This document shows positions 25,133 through 36,173 of a DNA stretch of 64,000 bases, piece by piece. Source of the stretch: Kingdonia uniflora (taxonomy: Eukaryota; Streptophyta; Magnoliopsida; Ranunculales; Circaeasteraceae); assembly GCA_014058105.1 (NCBI GenBank), contig JACGCM010002205.1:2356001-2420000 (forward strand), written 5' to 3'. Numbering within the stretch: the stretch's first letter is position 1; each line of letters begins with the position of its first letter. Both the position numbers and the translations under genes were made by a program. Below the pieces are notes generated by a model. It was not told the origin of the DNA. It made no database searches and saw only the letters and a list, made by a program, of their open reading frames with translations.

Positions 25133-26182
25133 AGTTATGATAACAAGGAGATAGGCGAGTTACGGGGGGAATTAATTTTTGAAGGAATTGGGTGAGTTGC
25201 AGGGGGAATTAATTTTTGAAAGAGATGGTGGGAAAGTAGTTGTCTAAAATATATTTACTGTTGTTAAAGACATGCTAGAGTGGTATGTGGGACCCTTAAA
25301 ATGATTCAATTGTAATTAAAATCGCTGCGTGGAGCTCTAATATTTGAGAGTTCCCTGAGGAGTGCTCTCTATCATCTAAATTCCTAGAATTTCATATAGA
25401 AGTATTGTTCTTTGTATTTGAACTATTTGTCGTGTTTGGGAGAATGTTCTTCCTTTTTCACATAGTAGTTGGATTCTTAGTTGTCTTCGAAGTTTAGATA
25501 TTGGAAATAAGTGAAATGTTATTTTCAATGAATAAATTTAATCTTTTAAGATTTAGATATTTGCAAACTAACCGTGAACGACATTTGACATCTTAGGTTC
25601 TACAAGGACTACTGATGAATGAACAAAATCAAATAATGCAATATTTTTATCGGGATTGTTCTTGGTTTTTTTAGAATTCTAACGTTGGACCAAAATAAGT
25701 TTTCTTATCTGTCGTTTTTGATTTCAGACTTCTTTTCATCCTGGTTCCATCGAACACTATACGCTGATTAATCATAGATGGTCGTGTAAATATACTCAGT
25801 AAGACATTTGAACGAAGGATTAAAAGTCATTATGAAAAGCTAAAAGATAGATAGATAAACAATGAAAGAACATAAAATGAGCATCATATCAATTGAAAAC
25901 TATAATAGAGAAAGGGAAAGTTAGAACCTGTTTTAGTTGTGGGATTCAAGCGTCAACGTTAAAACCTGAATAGAGAAATAAAATTTAGTTTGGCAGGAAA
26001 TTAGAGGGTAATTTGAAGAGCGTAATTGGATGACTATAGGATGATGTTACCTTGAGGAGCTTTGAAATTAGTAGCAAATCAATAGTGGGGAAATTAGCCG
26101 CAAAAAAATGAGGATTATAAATAGAAATGTCTAAGGGAAGACTTAAAGTATTTTCTATGTAGCAGTCACCTTGATTTCTCAT
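25133..26182 (+). repeat. Unit U26, 1,050 bp, type A end; pairs with U20
   Basis: Two subrepeats, against three in its partner U20, which accounts for the offset of 6,326 between their start anchors and about 6,290 between later ones. The 65-codon frame is open at 25985-26182. Confidence 0.91.
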
Positions 26183-27228
26183 AATTAAGATAGTAAGGAG
26201 ATAGGCGAGTTACGGGGGGAATTAATATTTGAAAAAGATTGGTGAGTTACAGGGGGAATTAATTTTAGAAGGAGATGGTAGGAAAGTAGTTTTCTAAAGT
26301 CCACTTACTGCGGCTTAAGATGGCTAGAGTGGTATGTGGGACCCTTGAAGAGATTTATTTGTAATTAAAATCACCACGCGGAGCTCTAATACTTGAGAGT
26401 TCCCGACGAGAGCAGTCCATCATCAAAATTCCTTGAATTTGATATAGAAGTATAGTTGTTTGTCTTTGTACCATTTGTCGTGTTTGGGTGAATGTTCTTC
26501 TTTTTTCACGTAGTAGTTGGATTCTCAGTTGCCTTTGAAGTTTAGCTATTTGAAATCGTTGAAATATTATTTTCAGTGAATAAATATGAACTTTAAATAT
26601 TTAGATATTCAAAAACTAACCTTGAACGACATTTAACATTGCTGGTTCTACAGGGACTACTGATGAATGAACAACATCAAACGATGCGATATGTTTAACA
26701 GGATTTTTCTTGGTTTTTTTGGCATTCTTACGTTGGACCAAAATAAGTTTCTTAGCTGTCGTTTTAGTTTCAAACATCTTTCTATCCTGGTTCCATCGAA
26801 CACTATGCGGTGAATAATCATAGATGGTCATGTAAATATACTTTGTAAGACATTTGAACGATGGATTTAAAATTATTATGAAAAGCTAAAAGATGGATGG
26901 ATAAACAATGAAAGAACATAAAATGAGCATTATATCAATAAAAAGCTAAAAATGGGAAGGGGAAAGTTAGAACCTGTTTTGGGTGTGGGATTCATGCGTC
27001 AATGTTAAAACCTAAATAGAGAAATCAAATTTTGTTTTGCAGGAAATTAGAGGGTAATTTGAAGAGCATAATTGGAAGAGGATAGGAAGACGTTACCTTG
27101 AGGAGCTTCGAAATTAGCAGCAAATCAATAGTGGGGATATTAGCAGCAAATAAATGGGGATTATAAATAGAAATGCCTAAGGGAGGTCTAAGATTCTTTT
27201 CTTTGTAACAGTCACCATTATTTCTTAT
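26183..27228 (+). repeat. Unit U27, 1,046 bp, type B end; pairs with U21
   Basis: Second copy of the U21 variant set (CACTTACTG.., CATTTAACATTGCTGG.., GATTTTTCTTGG). By eye the aligned segments agree at roughly 88-92%, more alike than either is to adjacent units. Confidence 0.9.
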
Positions 27229-28275
27229 AATTAAGATAGTAAAGAGATGGGTGAGTTACGGGGGAAATTAATTTTGGAAGGAGATGGGTGAGTTACAGGG
27301 AGAATTAATTTTAGAAGGAGATGGTGGGAAAGTAGTTTTTTAAAATACATTTACTGTGGTTTAGGACAGGCTGGAGTGGCATGTGAGACCCTTAAAGAGA
27401 ATCATTTGTAATTAAAATCGCCATGTGGAGCTATAATATTTGAGATTTCCCTTAGGTGAGCTCTTCATCATCAAAATTCCTTTAATTTTGTATAAAAGTA
27501 TAGCAGTTTTCCTTTGTACCATTTGTCGTGTTTGGGTGAATGTTCTGTTTTTACGTAGTTGTTTGATTCTCAGTTGTCTTCGAAGTTTAGCAATTTTAAA
27601 TAGCTGAAATGTTATTTTTAATGAATAAATATAAACTTTTAAGATTTAGATATTCGCAAACTAACCTTGAACGACATTTGACATTATTGGTTCTGCAGGA
27701 ACTACTGATGAATGAACAGCTTCAAATAATGTAATATTTTTTCTGGGATTGCTCTCGGTTTTATTGGAATTCTTATGTTGGACCAAAATAAGTTTTCTTA
27801 ACTGTCGTTTTATTTTTTAGACTTCTTTCCATCCTGTTTCAATCGAACACTATACGCTAAATTGTCATAGATGGTCTTATAAATATACTCAGTAGGACAT
27901 TTGGCGAAAGGATTAAAAGTGATTATGAAAAGCTATAAGATGGATGGATAAACAATGAAAGAACATAAAATGAGCATCATATCAATTGAAAGCTAAAAAG
28001 GAGGAGGGCAAAGTTTGAACCTGATTAGGTTTCGGGATTCAAGCGTCAATGTAAAAACCTGAATAGAGAAATCAAATTTAGTTTCGCAGGAAATTGGAAG
28101 GTAATTTTATGAGCATAATTGGAAGACGATAGGATGATGTTACCTTGAGGAGCTTCAAAATTAGCAATAAATCAATAGTGGGGAAATTTGCAGCAAATAA
28201 ATGAGGATTATAAATAGAAATGCCTAAGGGAGGTCTAAGATTATTTTCTATGTAACAGCCGCCTTTATTTCTCAT
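27229..28275 (+). repeat. Unit U28, 1,047 bp, type B end; pairs with U22
   Basis: Shares the AACCTGATTAGGTTTCGGG tail with U22. A perfect ACTAACCT step, which is AG/GTTAGT on the minus strand, lies at 27660-27667. The 65-codon frame is open at 28078-28275. Confidence 0.9.
27660..27667 (-). promoter_or_regulatory. Splice-donor-like AG/GTTAGT on minus strand (representative)
   Basis: The plus-strand ACTAACCT reads AGGTTAGT on the minus strand, a good 5' splice site word. It sits exactly at the end of the minus-strand frame that runs over offsets of about 436-618, where the frame closes with a TAG inside the putative intron. It recurs in most units. It could be a relic of an exon captured in the repeat, or chance. 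Confidence 0.2.
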
Positions 28276-29181
28276 AATTAAGATAGTAAGGAGATGGGCG
28301 AGTTACGGGGGTAATTAATTTTGGAACCAGATGGGTGAGTTATAAGGGGAATTAATTTTTGAAGGAGATGGTGGGAATGTAGTTTTCTAAAATATATTTA
28401 CTGTGGTTTAAGATGGGTTGGAGTGGTATGTGGAACCCATAAAGAGATTCATTTGAAATTTAAATAGCCACGTGGAGCTCAAATATTTGAGCGTTCCCTG
28501 TGGAGAATTCTCCATCATCCAAATTTCTTGAATTTCATATAGAAGTATAGTTGTTTGGCTTTGTACCATTTGTCGCTTTTGGGCAAATGTTTTTTTTCAC
28601 GTAATAGTTGGATTCTCAGTTGTCTATGAAGTTAAGCAATTTTTAATAGTTGAAATGTTATTTTCAATGAATAAATATAAACTTTTAAGATTTAGATATT
28701 CGCAAACTAACCTTGAACGACATTTGATATTTTTAGTTCTACTGGGACTACTGATTAATGAACAACATCGAGCAATGTGATATTTTTATAGGGATTGTTC
28801 TTGGTTTTTTTAAATTCCTACGTTGGACCCAAAAAAGTTTTCTTATCAGTCATTTTTGTTTTCAGACATCTTTCTATCCTGGCTCCATCGAACACTATAC
28901 GCTGAATAATCATAGATGGTTGCGAAAATTTTCTCAGAAAGAGATTTGAATGAAGGATTAAAAGTCATTATGAAAATCTAAAAGATGGATGGATGAATAA
29001 TGAAAGACCATAAAATGAGCATCATATCAATTGAAAACTAAAAGACAGAAGGAGAAAGTTAGAACCTGTCTCTGCTGTGGGATTCAAGCGTTAATGTTAA
29101 AGCCTGAATAGAGAAATCAAATTTAGTTTGGCAGGAAATTAAAGGGTAATTTTCTTTGCAAGAGCCACCTTGATTTCTCAT
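28276..29181 (+). repeat. Unit U29, 906 bp, terminal deletion of about 141 bp
   Basis: At 29148-29152 the text passes from AAAGGGTAAT directly into TTTCTTTGC, removing most of the 65-codon frame, the TATA-like motif and the 25-bp repeat pair. A run of T is shared at both ends. It is the first of three rearranged units in a row. Confidence 0.91.
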
Positions 29182-29447
29182 AATTAAGATAGTAAGGAGA
29201 TGGGTGAGTTACGGGGGGAATTAATTTTTGATGGAGATGGGTGAGTTACTGGGGGAATTAATTTTTGAAGGAGAGAGTGGGAAAGTAATTTTCTAAAATA
29301 CATTTACTGTTGTTTAAGACGGGCTGCAGTGGTATGTGGGACCCTTAAAGAGATTAATTTGTAATTAAAATCGCCACGTGGGGCTCTAATATTAGTGTGC
29401 TCCCTGAATTAATTTTTTTCTTTGAAACAACCACTTTTATTTCTCAT
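29182..29447 (+). repeat. Unit U30, very short unit (266 bp)
   Basis: Same structure as U14, with the join CCCTGAATTAATTTTTTTC at about 29406. Two subrepeats and the palindrome cluster are kept. Confidence 0.92.
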
Positions 29448-30141
29448 AATTAAGATTGTAAGGAGATGGGCGAGTTACGGGGGGAATTAATATTTGACGG
29501 AGATGGGTGAGTTACTGGGGGAATTAAATTTTAAAGGAGATGGTGGGACAGTAGTTTCTAAAATACATTTACTGTGGTTAAAGACGGGCAGGAGTGGTAT
29601 GTGGGACCCTTAAAGAGATTCATTTGTATTTAAAATTGCCACGTGGGGCTCTATTAAGTTTTCTTATCTGTCATTTTTGTTTTCAGACTTCTTTCCATCC
29701 TTGTTCCATCAAACACTATACGCTGAATAATCATAGATGGGCGTGTAAATATACTCAGTAAGACATTTGAACGAAGGATTAAAAGTCATTAGGAAATGCT
29801 AAAAGATGGATGGATAAGCAATGAAAGAACATAAAATGAGTATCATATTAATTGTAAATTAAAAGAGAGAATGGGAAAGTTAGAACCTATTTTGGTAGTG
29901 GGTTTCAAGCTTCAATGTTAAAACTTTAATAGGGAAATCAAATTTAGTTTGGCAGGAAATTAGAGGGTAACTTGAAGAGAGTAATTGGAAGACGATAGGA
30001 TGATGTTACCTTGGGAAGCTTCATAATTAGCTGCAAATCAATAGTGGGGAAATTAGCTACAAATAAATGTGGATTAAAAATTGAAATGTGAAAGGGAAGA
30101 CTAAGAGTATTTTCTTTGTAACAGCCACCATGATTTCTCAT
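29448..30141 (+). repeat. Unit U31, truncated unit (694 bp)
   Basis: At 29653-29658 the GGGCTCTA motif of the palindrome cluster joins directly to TTAAGTTTTCTTATCTG, skipping about 355 bp. The same join occurs in U39 and U43, and all three follow very short units, so this is a duplicated module. The 65-codon frame is open at 29944-30141. Confidence 0.92.
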
Positions 30142-30539
30142 AATTAAGATATTAAGGAGATGGGCGAGTTATGGGGGGAATTAATTTTTGAAGGAGATTG
30201 GTGAGTTTCAGGGGGAATTAATTTTTGATGGAGATGGTTGGAAAGTAGTTTACTAAAATACATTTACTGTGGTTAAAGATGGGCTGGAGTGGTATGTGGG
30301 ACCCTTAAAGAGATTTATTTGTAATTAAAATCGCCACGTGTAGCTCTAATATTTGAGAGGTCCATGAAGAGAGCTCTCCAGCATCCAAATTCTGTGAATT
30401 TAATATTGAGGTATAGTTGCTTTTCTTTGTACCATTTGTCGTGTTTGGGTGAATGTTCTTCTTTTTTAACGTAGTAGTTGGATTCTCTGTTGTCTTTGAA
30501 GTTTCGCAATTTGAAATAGTTGAAATCTTATTTTCAATG

Positions 30540-30545
30540 AATAAA
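30540..30545 (+). promoter_or_regulatory. AATAAA poly(A)-signal-like motif (representative)
   Basis: AATGAATAAATATAAAC recurs near offset 398 of most units on the plus strand. Combined with the upstream TATAAATAG of the preceding unit it would bracket about 460 nt, a size for a possible satellite transcript. The site is common in AT-rich DNA, so this is weak. Confidence 0.2.
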
Positions 30546-31071
30546 TATAAACTTTTAAGAATTAGATATTCGTTAATTAACCTTGAACGACATTTGACAT
30601 TGTTGGATCTAAAGGGACTACTGATGATTGAACAACATTAAACAATGTGATATTTTTACCAGGAATGTTCTTGGTTCCTTTGGCATTCTTATGTTTGACA
30701 AAAATTAGCTTTCTTAACTGTCGTTTTTGTATACAGACTTCGTTCCAACCGGGTTCCATCGAACACTATACGCTGAATAATAATAGATGGTCGTGTAAAT
30801 ATACTCAGTAAGACATTTGAGCGAAGGATAAAAAGTTATTATGGAAAGCTAAAAGATGGATGGATAAACAATGATAAAACATAAAATGAGCATCATTTCA
30901 ATTGAAAAATAAATGGGTGAAGGGGAAAGTTAGAACCTGTTTTGATTGTGGGATTCAAGCTCCAATATTAAAACTTAAATAGAGAAATCAAATTTAGTTT
31001 GGCCGGAAATTCGAGGGTAATTTGAAGAGAGTAATTAAAAGACGGTAGGATGATGTTACCTTGTGGAGCTT

Positions 31072-31124
31072 CGAAATTAGCAGCAAATCAATAGTGGGGA
31101 AATTAGCAGCAAATAAATTAGCAT
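31072..31124 (+). repeat. 25-bp terminal tandem repeat (representative)
   Basis: AAATTAGCAGCAAAT occurs twice about 26 bp apart: once followed by CAATAGTGGGG and once by AAATTAGC or, in other units, AAATGAGG. Losses of 25-26 bp at about 5345 and 41951 remove exactly one period, showing that this pair is prone to slippage. Confidence 0.75.
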
Positions 31125-31133
31125 TATAAATAG
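31125..31133 (+). promoter_or_regulatory. TATA-box-like motif TATAAATAG (representative)
   Basis: TATAAATAG matches the eukaryotic TATA-box consensus and lies about 60 bp before the unit end in most units, for example also at 1249-1257. An AT-rich satellite will contain such words by chance. The motif's repeated presence follows from the consensus and does not prove promoter use. Confidence 0.25.
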
Positions 31134-31191
31134 AAATGTCTAAGGGAAGACTAAGAGTATTTTCTTTGTAACAGCCACCTTGATTTCTCAT

Positions 31192-32250
31192 AATTAAGAT
31201 TGTAAGGAGATGGGTGAGTTACGGGGGGAATTAATTTTTGAAGGAGATGGGTGAGTTTCAGTGGGAATTAATTTTTGAAGAAGATGGTGGGAAGCTTGTT
31301 TTATAATATACATTTAATGTGGTTTTTGACGGGCTGGAGTGCTATGTGGGACCCTTAAAGAGATACATTTATAATTTAAATCACCACGTGGAGCACTAAT
31401 ATTTCAGAGTTCCGTGAGGAGATCTCTCCATCATCCAAATTCCTTGAATGTCATATAGAAGTTTAGTTGTTTGTCTTTGTACTATTTGTCGTGTTCGGGT
31501 GAATGTTCTTCTTTTTTCACGTAGAAGTTGGATTCTCAGTTGTCTTCGAAGATAAGCTATTTGAAATAGTTGAATTGTTATTTTTAATGAATAAATATAA
31601 ACTTTTAAGATTTAGATATTCGTAAACTAACCTTGAACGACATTTGACATTCTTGGTTCTACATGGAATGGAGTACTGATGAATGAACAACATCAAACAA
31701 TGTGATATTTTTACCGGGATTATTCTTTGATTTTTTGGCATTATTATTACCTTGGACCAAAATAAGTTTACTTAACTGTCGTTTTTGTATACAGACTTAT
31801 TTCCATCCTGGTTCCATCGAACACTATACGCTAAATAATCATAGATGGTCGCTGTAAATATACTCAGTAAGACATTTGAGCGAAGGATTAAAAGTCATTA
31901 TGAAAAGTTAAAAGATGGTTGGATAAGCAATAAAAGAACATAAAATGAGCATCATACCAATTGAAAACTAAAATAGAGAAAGGGAAAGTTAGAACCTATT
32001 TTTGTTGAGGGATTCAAGCGTCAATGTTAAAACTTGAATAGAGAAATAAAATTTAGTTTGGCTGGAAATTCGAGGGTAATTTAAAGTGCGTAATTAGAAG
32101 ACGATAGGATGATGTTATCTTGAAGAGCTTTGAAACTAGCAGCAAATCAATAGTGGGGATATTAGCTGCAAATAAATGAGGATTATAAATAGAAATGTCT
32201 ATGGGAAGACTAAGAGTATTTAATTTGTAACAGCCATCTTGATTTCTCAT
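31192..32250 (+). repeat. Unit U33, 1,059 bp, type A end; resembles U45
   Basis: Two clean subrepeats lie at 31207-31243 and 31244-31280. Small insertions near 31664 and 31741 explain the extra length. The variants TTTTATAATATAC, GAGATCTCTCC and CTTGAATGTCATAT recur with small changes in U45, about 9.8 kb away. Confidence 0.9.
31207..31280 (+). repeat. 37-bp subrepeat pair (representative)
   Basis: Two perfect-length copies, 31207-31243 and 31244-31280, each built as GAGATGGG..GAGTT..GGGGG-AATTAATTTTTGAAG, followed by a degenerate start (GAAGATGGTGGG). Nearly every unit has this element just after its anchor. Copy number is one (U3, U10, U19), two (most) or three (U12, U18, U20, U35, U41, U46, U53, U56, U61, U66), and this alone explains the discrete length classes. 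Confidence 0.93.
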
Positions 32251-33047
32251 AATTAAGATAGTAAGGAGATGGGCGTGTTACGGGGGGAATTAATTTATGA
32301 AGGAGACGGGCGAGTTACGGGGGGAATTAATTGTTGAATTCGCAGTTGTCTTCGGAGTTTAGCAATTTGAAATAGCTGAAATATTATTTTTAATGAATAA
32401 ATATAAACTTTTAAGATTTAGATATTCGCAAACTAACCTTGAACAACATTTGACACTGTTGGTTCTACAGGGAGTACTGATGAATGAACAACATCAAACA
32501 ATGTGATATTTTTACCGGGATTGTTCTTTGTTTTTTTGGCAATCTTGCGTTGGACCAAAATAAGTTTTCATAACTGTCGTTTTTGTATACAAACTTATTT
32601 CCATCTTCTTTCCATCGAACACTATACGGTGAATAATCATTGATGGACGTGTAAATTTTCTCAGTAGGACATTTGAACGAAGGATTAAAAGTCATCATGA
32701 AAAGCGAAAAGATGGATGGATAAGCAATGAAAGAACATAATATGCGCATCATATCAATTGAAAACTTAAAGGTGGAAGGGGAAAGTTAGAACCTGCTTTT
32801 ATTGTGGGATTTGAGCATCAATGTTAAAACTTGAATAGAGAAATCTAATTTAGGCTGGCAGGAAATTCGAGGGTAATTTAAAGAGCGTAATTAGAGGACT
32901 ATATGATGATGTTACCTTGAGGAGCTTCGAAATTAGTAGCAAATCAATAGTGGGGAAATTAGCAGCAAATAAATGAGGATTATAAATAGAAATGTCTAAG
33001 GGAAGACTAAGAGTATTTTCTTTGTAACAACCATCTTGATTTCTCGA
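32251..33047 (+). repeat. Unit U34, 797 bp, internal deletion of about 253 bp
   Basis: At about 32331-32334 the second subrepeat (AATTAATT) joins the GTTGAATTCGCAGTTG region, removing the palindrome cluster and the T-rich segment. The right half from about 32550 is the first copy of the block that recurs 4,870 bp downstream. The anchor at its right end is CTCGAAATT. Confidence 0.91.
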
Positions 33048-34133
33048 AATTAAGATAGAAAGGTGGTGGGTGAGTTACGAATGGAATTAATTTTTGAAAG
33101 AAATGGGTGAGTTGCAGGGGGATTTAATTTTTGAAGGAGATGGGTGAGTTACAGGGGGAATTAATTTTTGAAGGAGATGGTGGGAAGGTAGTTTTCTAAG
33201 ATATATTTACTATTGTTTAAGACGGGCATAGTGGTATGTGGGACCCTTAAAGAGATTCAATTGAAATTTAAATCGCCACGTGGAGCTCTAATATTTGAGA
33301 GTTCCCCGAGGAGAGCTCTCCATCATTAAAATTCCATGAATTTCATATAGAAGTATAGTTATTTGTGTTTGTAGCATTTGTCGTGTTTGGGAGAATATTC
33401 TTCTTATTTCACATAGTAGTTGGATTTCCAGTCGTCTTCGAAGTTTAGCTATTCGAAATAGCTGAAATGTAATTTTCAATGAATTAATATAAACTTTAAA
33501 GATTTAGATATTCGCAAATTATCCTTGAATGACATTTGACATTGAAGGTTCTACAGAGACTACTGATGAATGAACAACATCAAACAATGTCATAATTTTG
33601 CCGGGATTGTTCTTGGTTTTTTTTGGCATTCCTACGTTGGACCAAAATAAGTTTTCTTAACTATTGTTTTTGTTTAGAGACTTCTTTCCATCCTGGTTCC
33701 ATCAATCACTATACGCAGAATAAATATAGATGGTAATGTAAATATACTCAGTAAAACATTTGATGAAGGATTAAAAGTCATTATGAAAAGATGAAAGATA
33801 GATGGATAAACAATGAAAGAACATAAAATGAGCATCATATTAATTCAAAACTAAAAGGGAGAAGGGGAAAGTGAGAACCTGCTTTGGTTGTGGGATTCAA
33901 GCGTCAATGTTAAAACCTGACTAGAAAAATAAAATTTAGTTTGGCAGGAAATTTGAGGGTAATTTGAAAAGCGTAATTGGAAGACGATAAGTTGATGTTA
34001 CCTTGAGAAGCTTCGAAATTTGTAGTAAATCAATAGTGGGGAAATTAGTAGCAAATAAATGAGGATTATAAATAGAAATGCCTAAGGGACGTCTAAGATT
34101 ATTTTCTTTGTAGCAGCCACCATTATTTATCAA
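33048..34133 (+). repeat. Unit U35, 1,086 bp, three subrepeats, variant B end
   Basis: Three subrepeats lie at about 33060-33175, and the first carries the diagnostic ACGAATGGAATT. The end is CCTAAGGGACGTCTAAG, a B subtype found only here, in U41 and in U48. The counterpart of U35 is U41, 4,870 bp downstream. Confidence 0.92.
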
Positions 34134-35645
34134 AATTAAGATAGTAAGGAGATGGGCGAGTTATGGGGGGAATTAATTTCTGAAGGAGATGGGTGAGTTA
34201 CAGGGGGAATTAATTTTTGAAGAAGATGGTGGGAAAGTAGTTTTCTAAAATACATTTTCTATGGTTGAAGACGGGCTGAAGTGGTATGTGGGACCCTTAA
34301 ATAGATTCATTTGTAATTTAAATCGCCACGTGGATCTCTAATATTAGAGAGTTACTTGAGGAGAGCTCTCCATCATCCAAATTCCTTGAATTTCATATAA
34401 AAGTATAGTTGTTTGTCTGTGTACCATTTGTCGTGTTTGGGAGAATGTTCTTTTTTCACGTAGTCGTTGGATTCTCAGTTGTCTTCGATGTTAACAATTT
34501 AAATTGTTGAAATGTTAATTTCAATGTATAAATATAAACTTTTAAGATTTAGCTATACGCAAACTAACCTTGAGCGACATTTGACATTGTTGGTTCTAAA
34601 AGGACTACTGATGAATGAACAACATCAAACAATGTGATATTTTTATCAGGATTGTTCTTGGTTTTTTTGGAATTCTAACGTTGGACCAAAATAAGTTTTC
34701 TTATCTGTAGTTTTTGTTCTCAGACTTCTTTTCATCCTGGTTCCATCGAACACTATACGCTGATTAATCATCGATGGCCGTATAAATATACTCAGTAAGA
34801 CATTTAAACGAAGGATTAAAAGTCATTATGAAAAGCTTAAAGATTGGTTGATAAATAAAATAAAAGTATAGTTGTTTATTTGGTACCATTTGTCGTGTTT
34901 GGGCGAATGTTCTTTTTTTTTCACGTAGTAGTTGGATTCTAAGTTGTCTTCGAAGTTTAGCTATTTGAAATAGTTGAAATGTTATTTTCAATGAATAAAT
35001 ATAAATTTTTATGATTTAGATATTCGCAAACTAACCTTGTACGACATTTGACATTGTTGGTTCTACAGGGACAACTGATGAATGAACAACATCAAACAAT
35101 GTGATATTTTTACCGGGATTGTTCTTTGATTTATTTGAATTCCTACGTTGGACCAAAATAAGATTTCTTAACTGTCGTTTTTATTTTCAGACTTCTTTCC
35201 ATCCTGGTTCCCTCGAATAATATACGCTAAATAATCATAGATGGTCGTGTGAATATACTCAGTAAAACATTTGAACGATGGATTAAATGTCATTATGAAA
35301 AGATAAAAGATGGATGGATAAACAATGAAAGAACTTAAAATAAGCATCATATCAATTGAAAACTAAAAGATTGAAGGGGAAAGTTAGAACCTGTTTTGGT
35401 TATGGGATTCAAGCGTCAATGTTTAAACCTGAATAGAGAAATCAAATTTATTTCGGTAGGAAATTAGAAGGTAATATGAAGAGCGTAATTGAAAGACGAT
35501 AGGATGATGTTACCTTGAGGAGTTTCAAAATTTGCAACAAATCATTAGTGGGGAAATTAACAGCAAATAAGTGAGGATTATAAATAGAAATGCCAAAGGG
35601 AGGTCTAAGATTATTTTTTTTGTAACAACCACCTTTATTTCTCAT
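34134..35645 (+). repeat. Unit U36, 1,512 bp, internal duplication of about 460 bp
   Basis: The unit runs normally to about offset 720, then at about 34855 steps back to about offset 258 (AAAAGTATAGTTG) and runs to the end, so the middle is present twice. The two middles come from different lineages. The first resembles U25/U26 near 25660-25790, the second resembles U13 near 12600-13000, and the tail is the island shared with U24. A 75-codon minus-strand frame (34764-34991) spans the junction and is an artefact of it. Confidence 0.9.
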
Positions 35646-35909
35646 AGTTAAGATAGTAATGAGATGGGCGAGTTACGGGGGGAATTAATTTTGGAAGGAG
35701 ATGGGTGAGTTATTGGGGGAATTAATTTTTGAAGGAGATGGTGTGAAAGTAGTTTTCTAAAATAAATTTACAGTGGTTTAAGACGGGCTGGAGTGGAATG
35801 TGGAACCCTTAATGAGAATCATTTGTAATTAAAATTGCCACGTGGAGCTCTAATATTTGAGAGTTCCCAGAATTGATGTTTCTTTGTAACAGCCACCTTT
35901 ATTTATCAT
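35646..35909 (+). repeat. Unit U37, very short unit (264 bp)
   Basis: First of two adjacent very short units. It belongs to the near-identical island up to 35868, and the island ends exactly where the short-unit join starts (about 35869), which reads CAGAATTGATGTTTC. Confidence 0.92.
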
Positions 35910-36173
35910 AATTAAGTTAGTAAGGAGATGGGCGAGTTGCGGGGGGAATTAATATTTGAACAAGATGGGTGAGTTACAGGGGGAATTAATTTTTGAAGGA
36001 GATGGTGGGGTAGTAGTTTTCTAAAATACATTTACTATGGTTGAAGACGGGCTGGAGTGGTATGTGGGACCCTTAAATAGATTCATTTGTATTTAAAATC
36101 GCCACGTGGAGCTCTAATATTTGTGAGTTCCCGGAATTAATTTTTCTTTGTTGCAGCCACCTTTATTTATCAT
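35910..36173 (+). repeat. Unit U38, very short unit (264 bp)
   Basis: Second adjacent very short unit, with the join CCGGAATTAATTTTTC at about 36134. With U37 and the start of U39, the first 265 bp of the repeat occurs three times in a row here. Confidence 0.92.

Larger units (their letters stand above)
30142..31191 (+). repeat. Unit U32, 1,050 bp, type A end (reference copy)
   Basis: A clean standard unit, used here for the internal map: subrepeats at offsets 15-90, CACGTG near 193, AATAAA at 398, minus-strand frames at 436-618 and 853-1050, TATAAATAG at 984. Confidence 0.93.
30994..31191 (-). other. Recurrent 65-codon open frame in unit end (representative; not called a gene)
   Basis: About 27 units keep a frame of exactly 65 codons with the same start and stop on the minus strand (67-264, 1118-1315, 8374-8571, and so on). 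The core reads ENTLSLPLDISIYNPHLF in type A and ENNLRPPLGISIYNPHLF in type B. No domain is recognised. The frame is broken by frameshifts, stops or lost starts in roughly half the units, and many differences change the residue. This fits a frame present by chance in the ancestral unit better than a functional peptide. No ribosome or promoter context is evident. Confidence 0.3.

Noticed and set aside
31207..31290. G-quadruplex from the G5-G6 runs of the subrepeats
   Set aside because: The runs are about 37 bp apart, with too few tracts close together for a canonical four-tract structure.
34764..34991. Minus-strand 75-codon frame in U36
   Set aside because: It spans the duplication join at about 34855, so it is a fusion made by the rearrangement.
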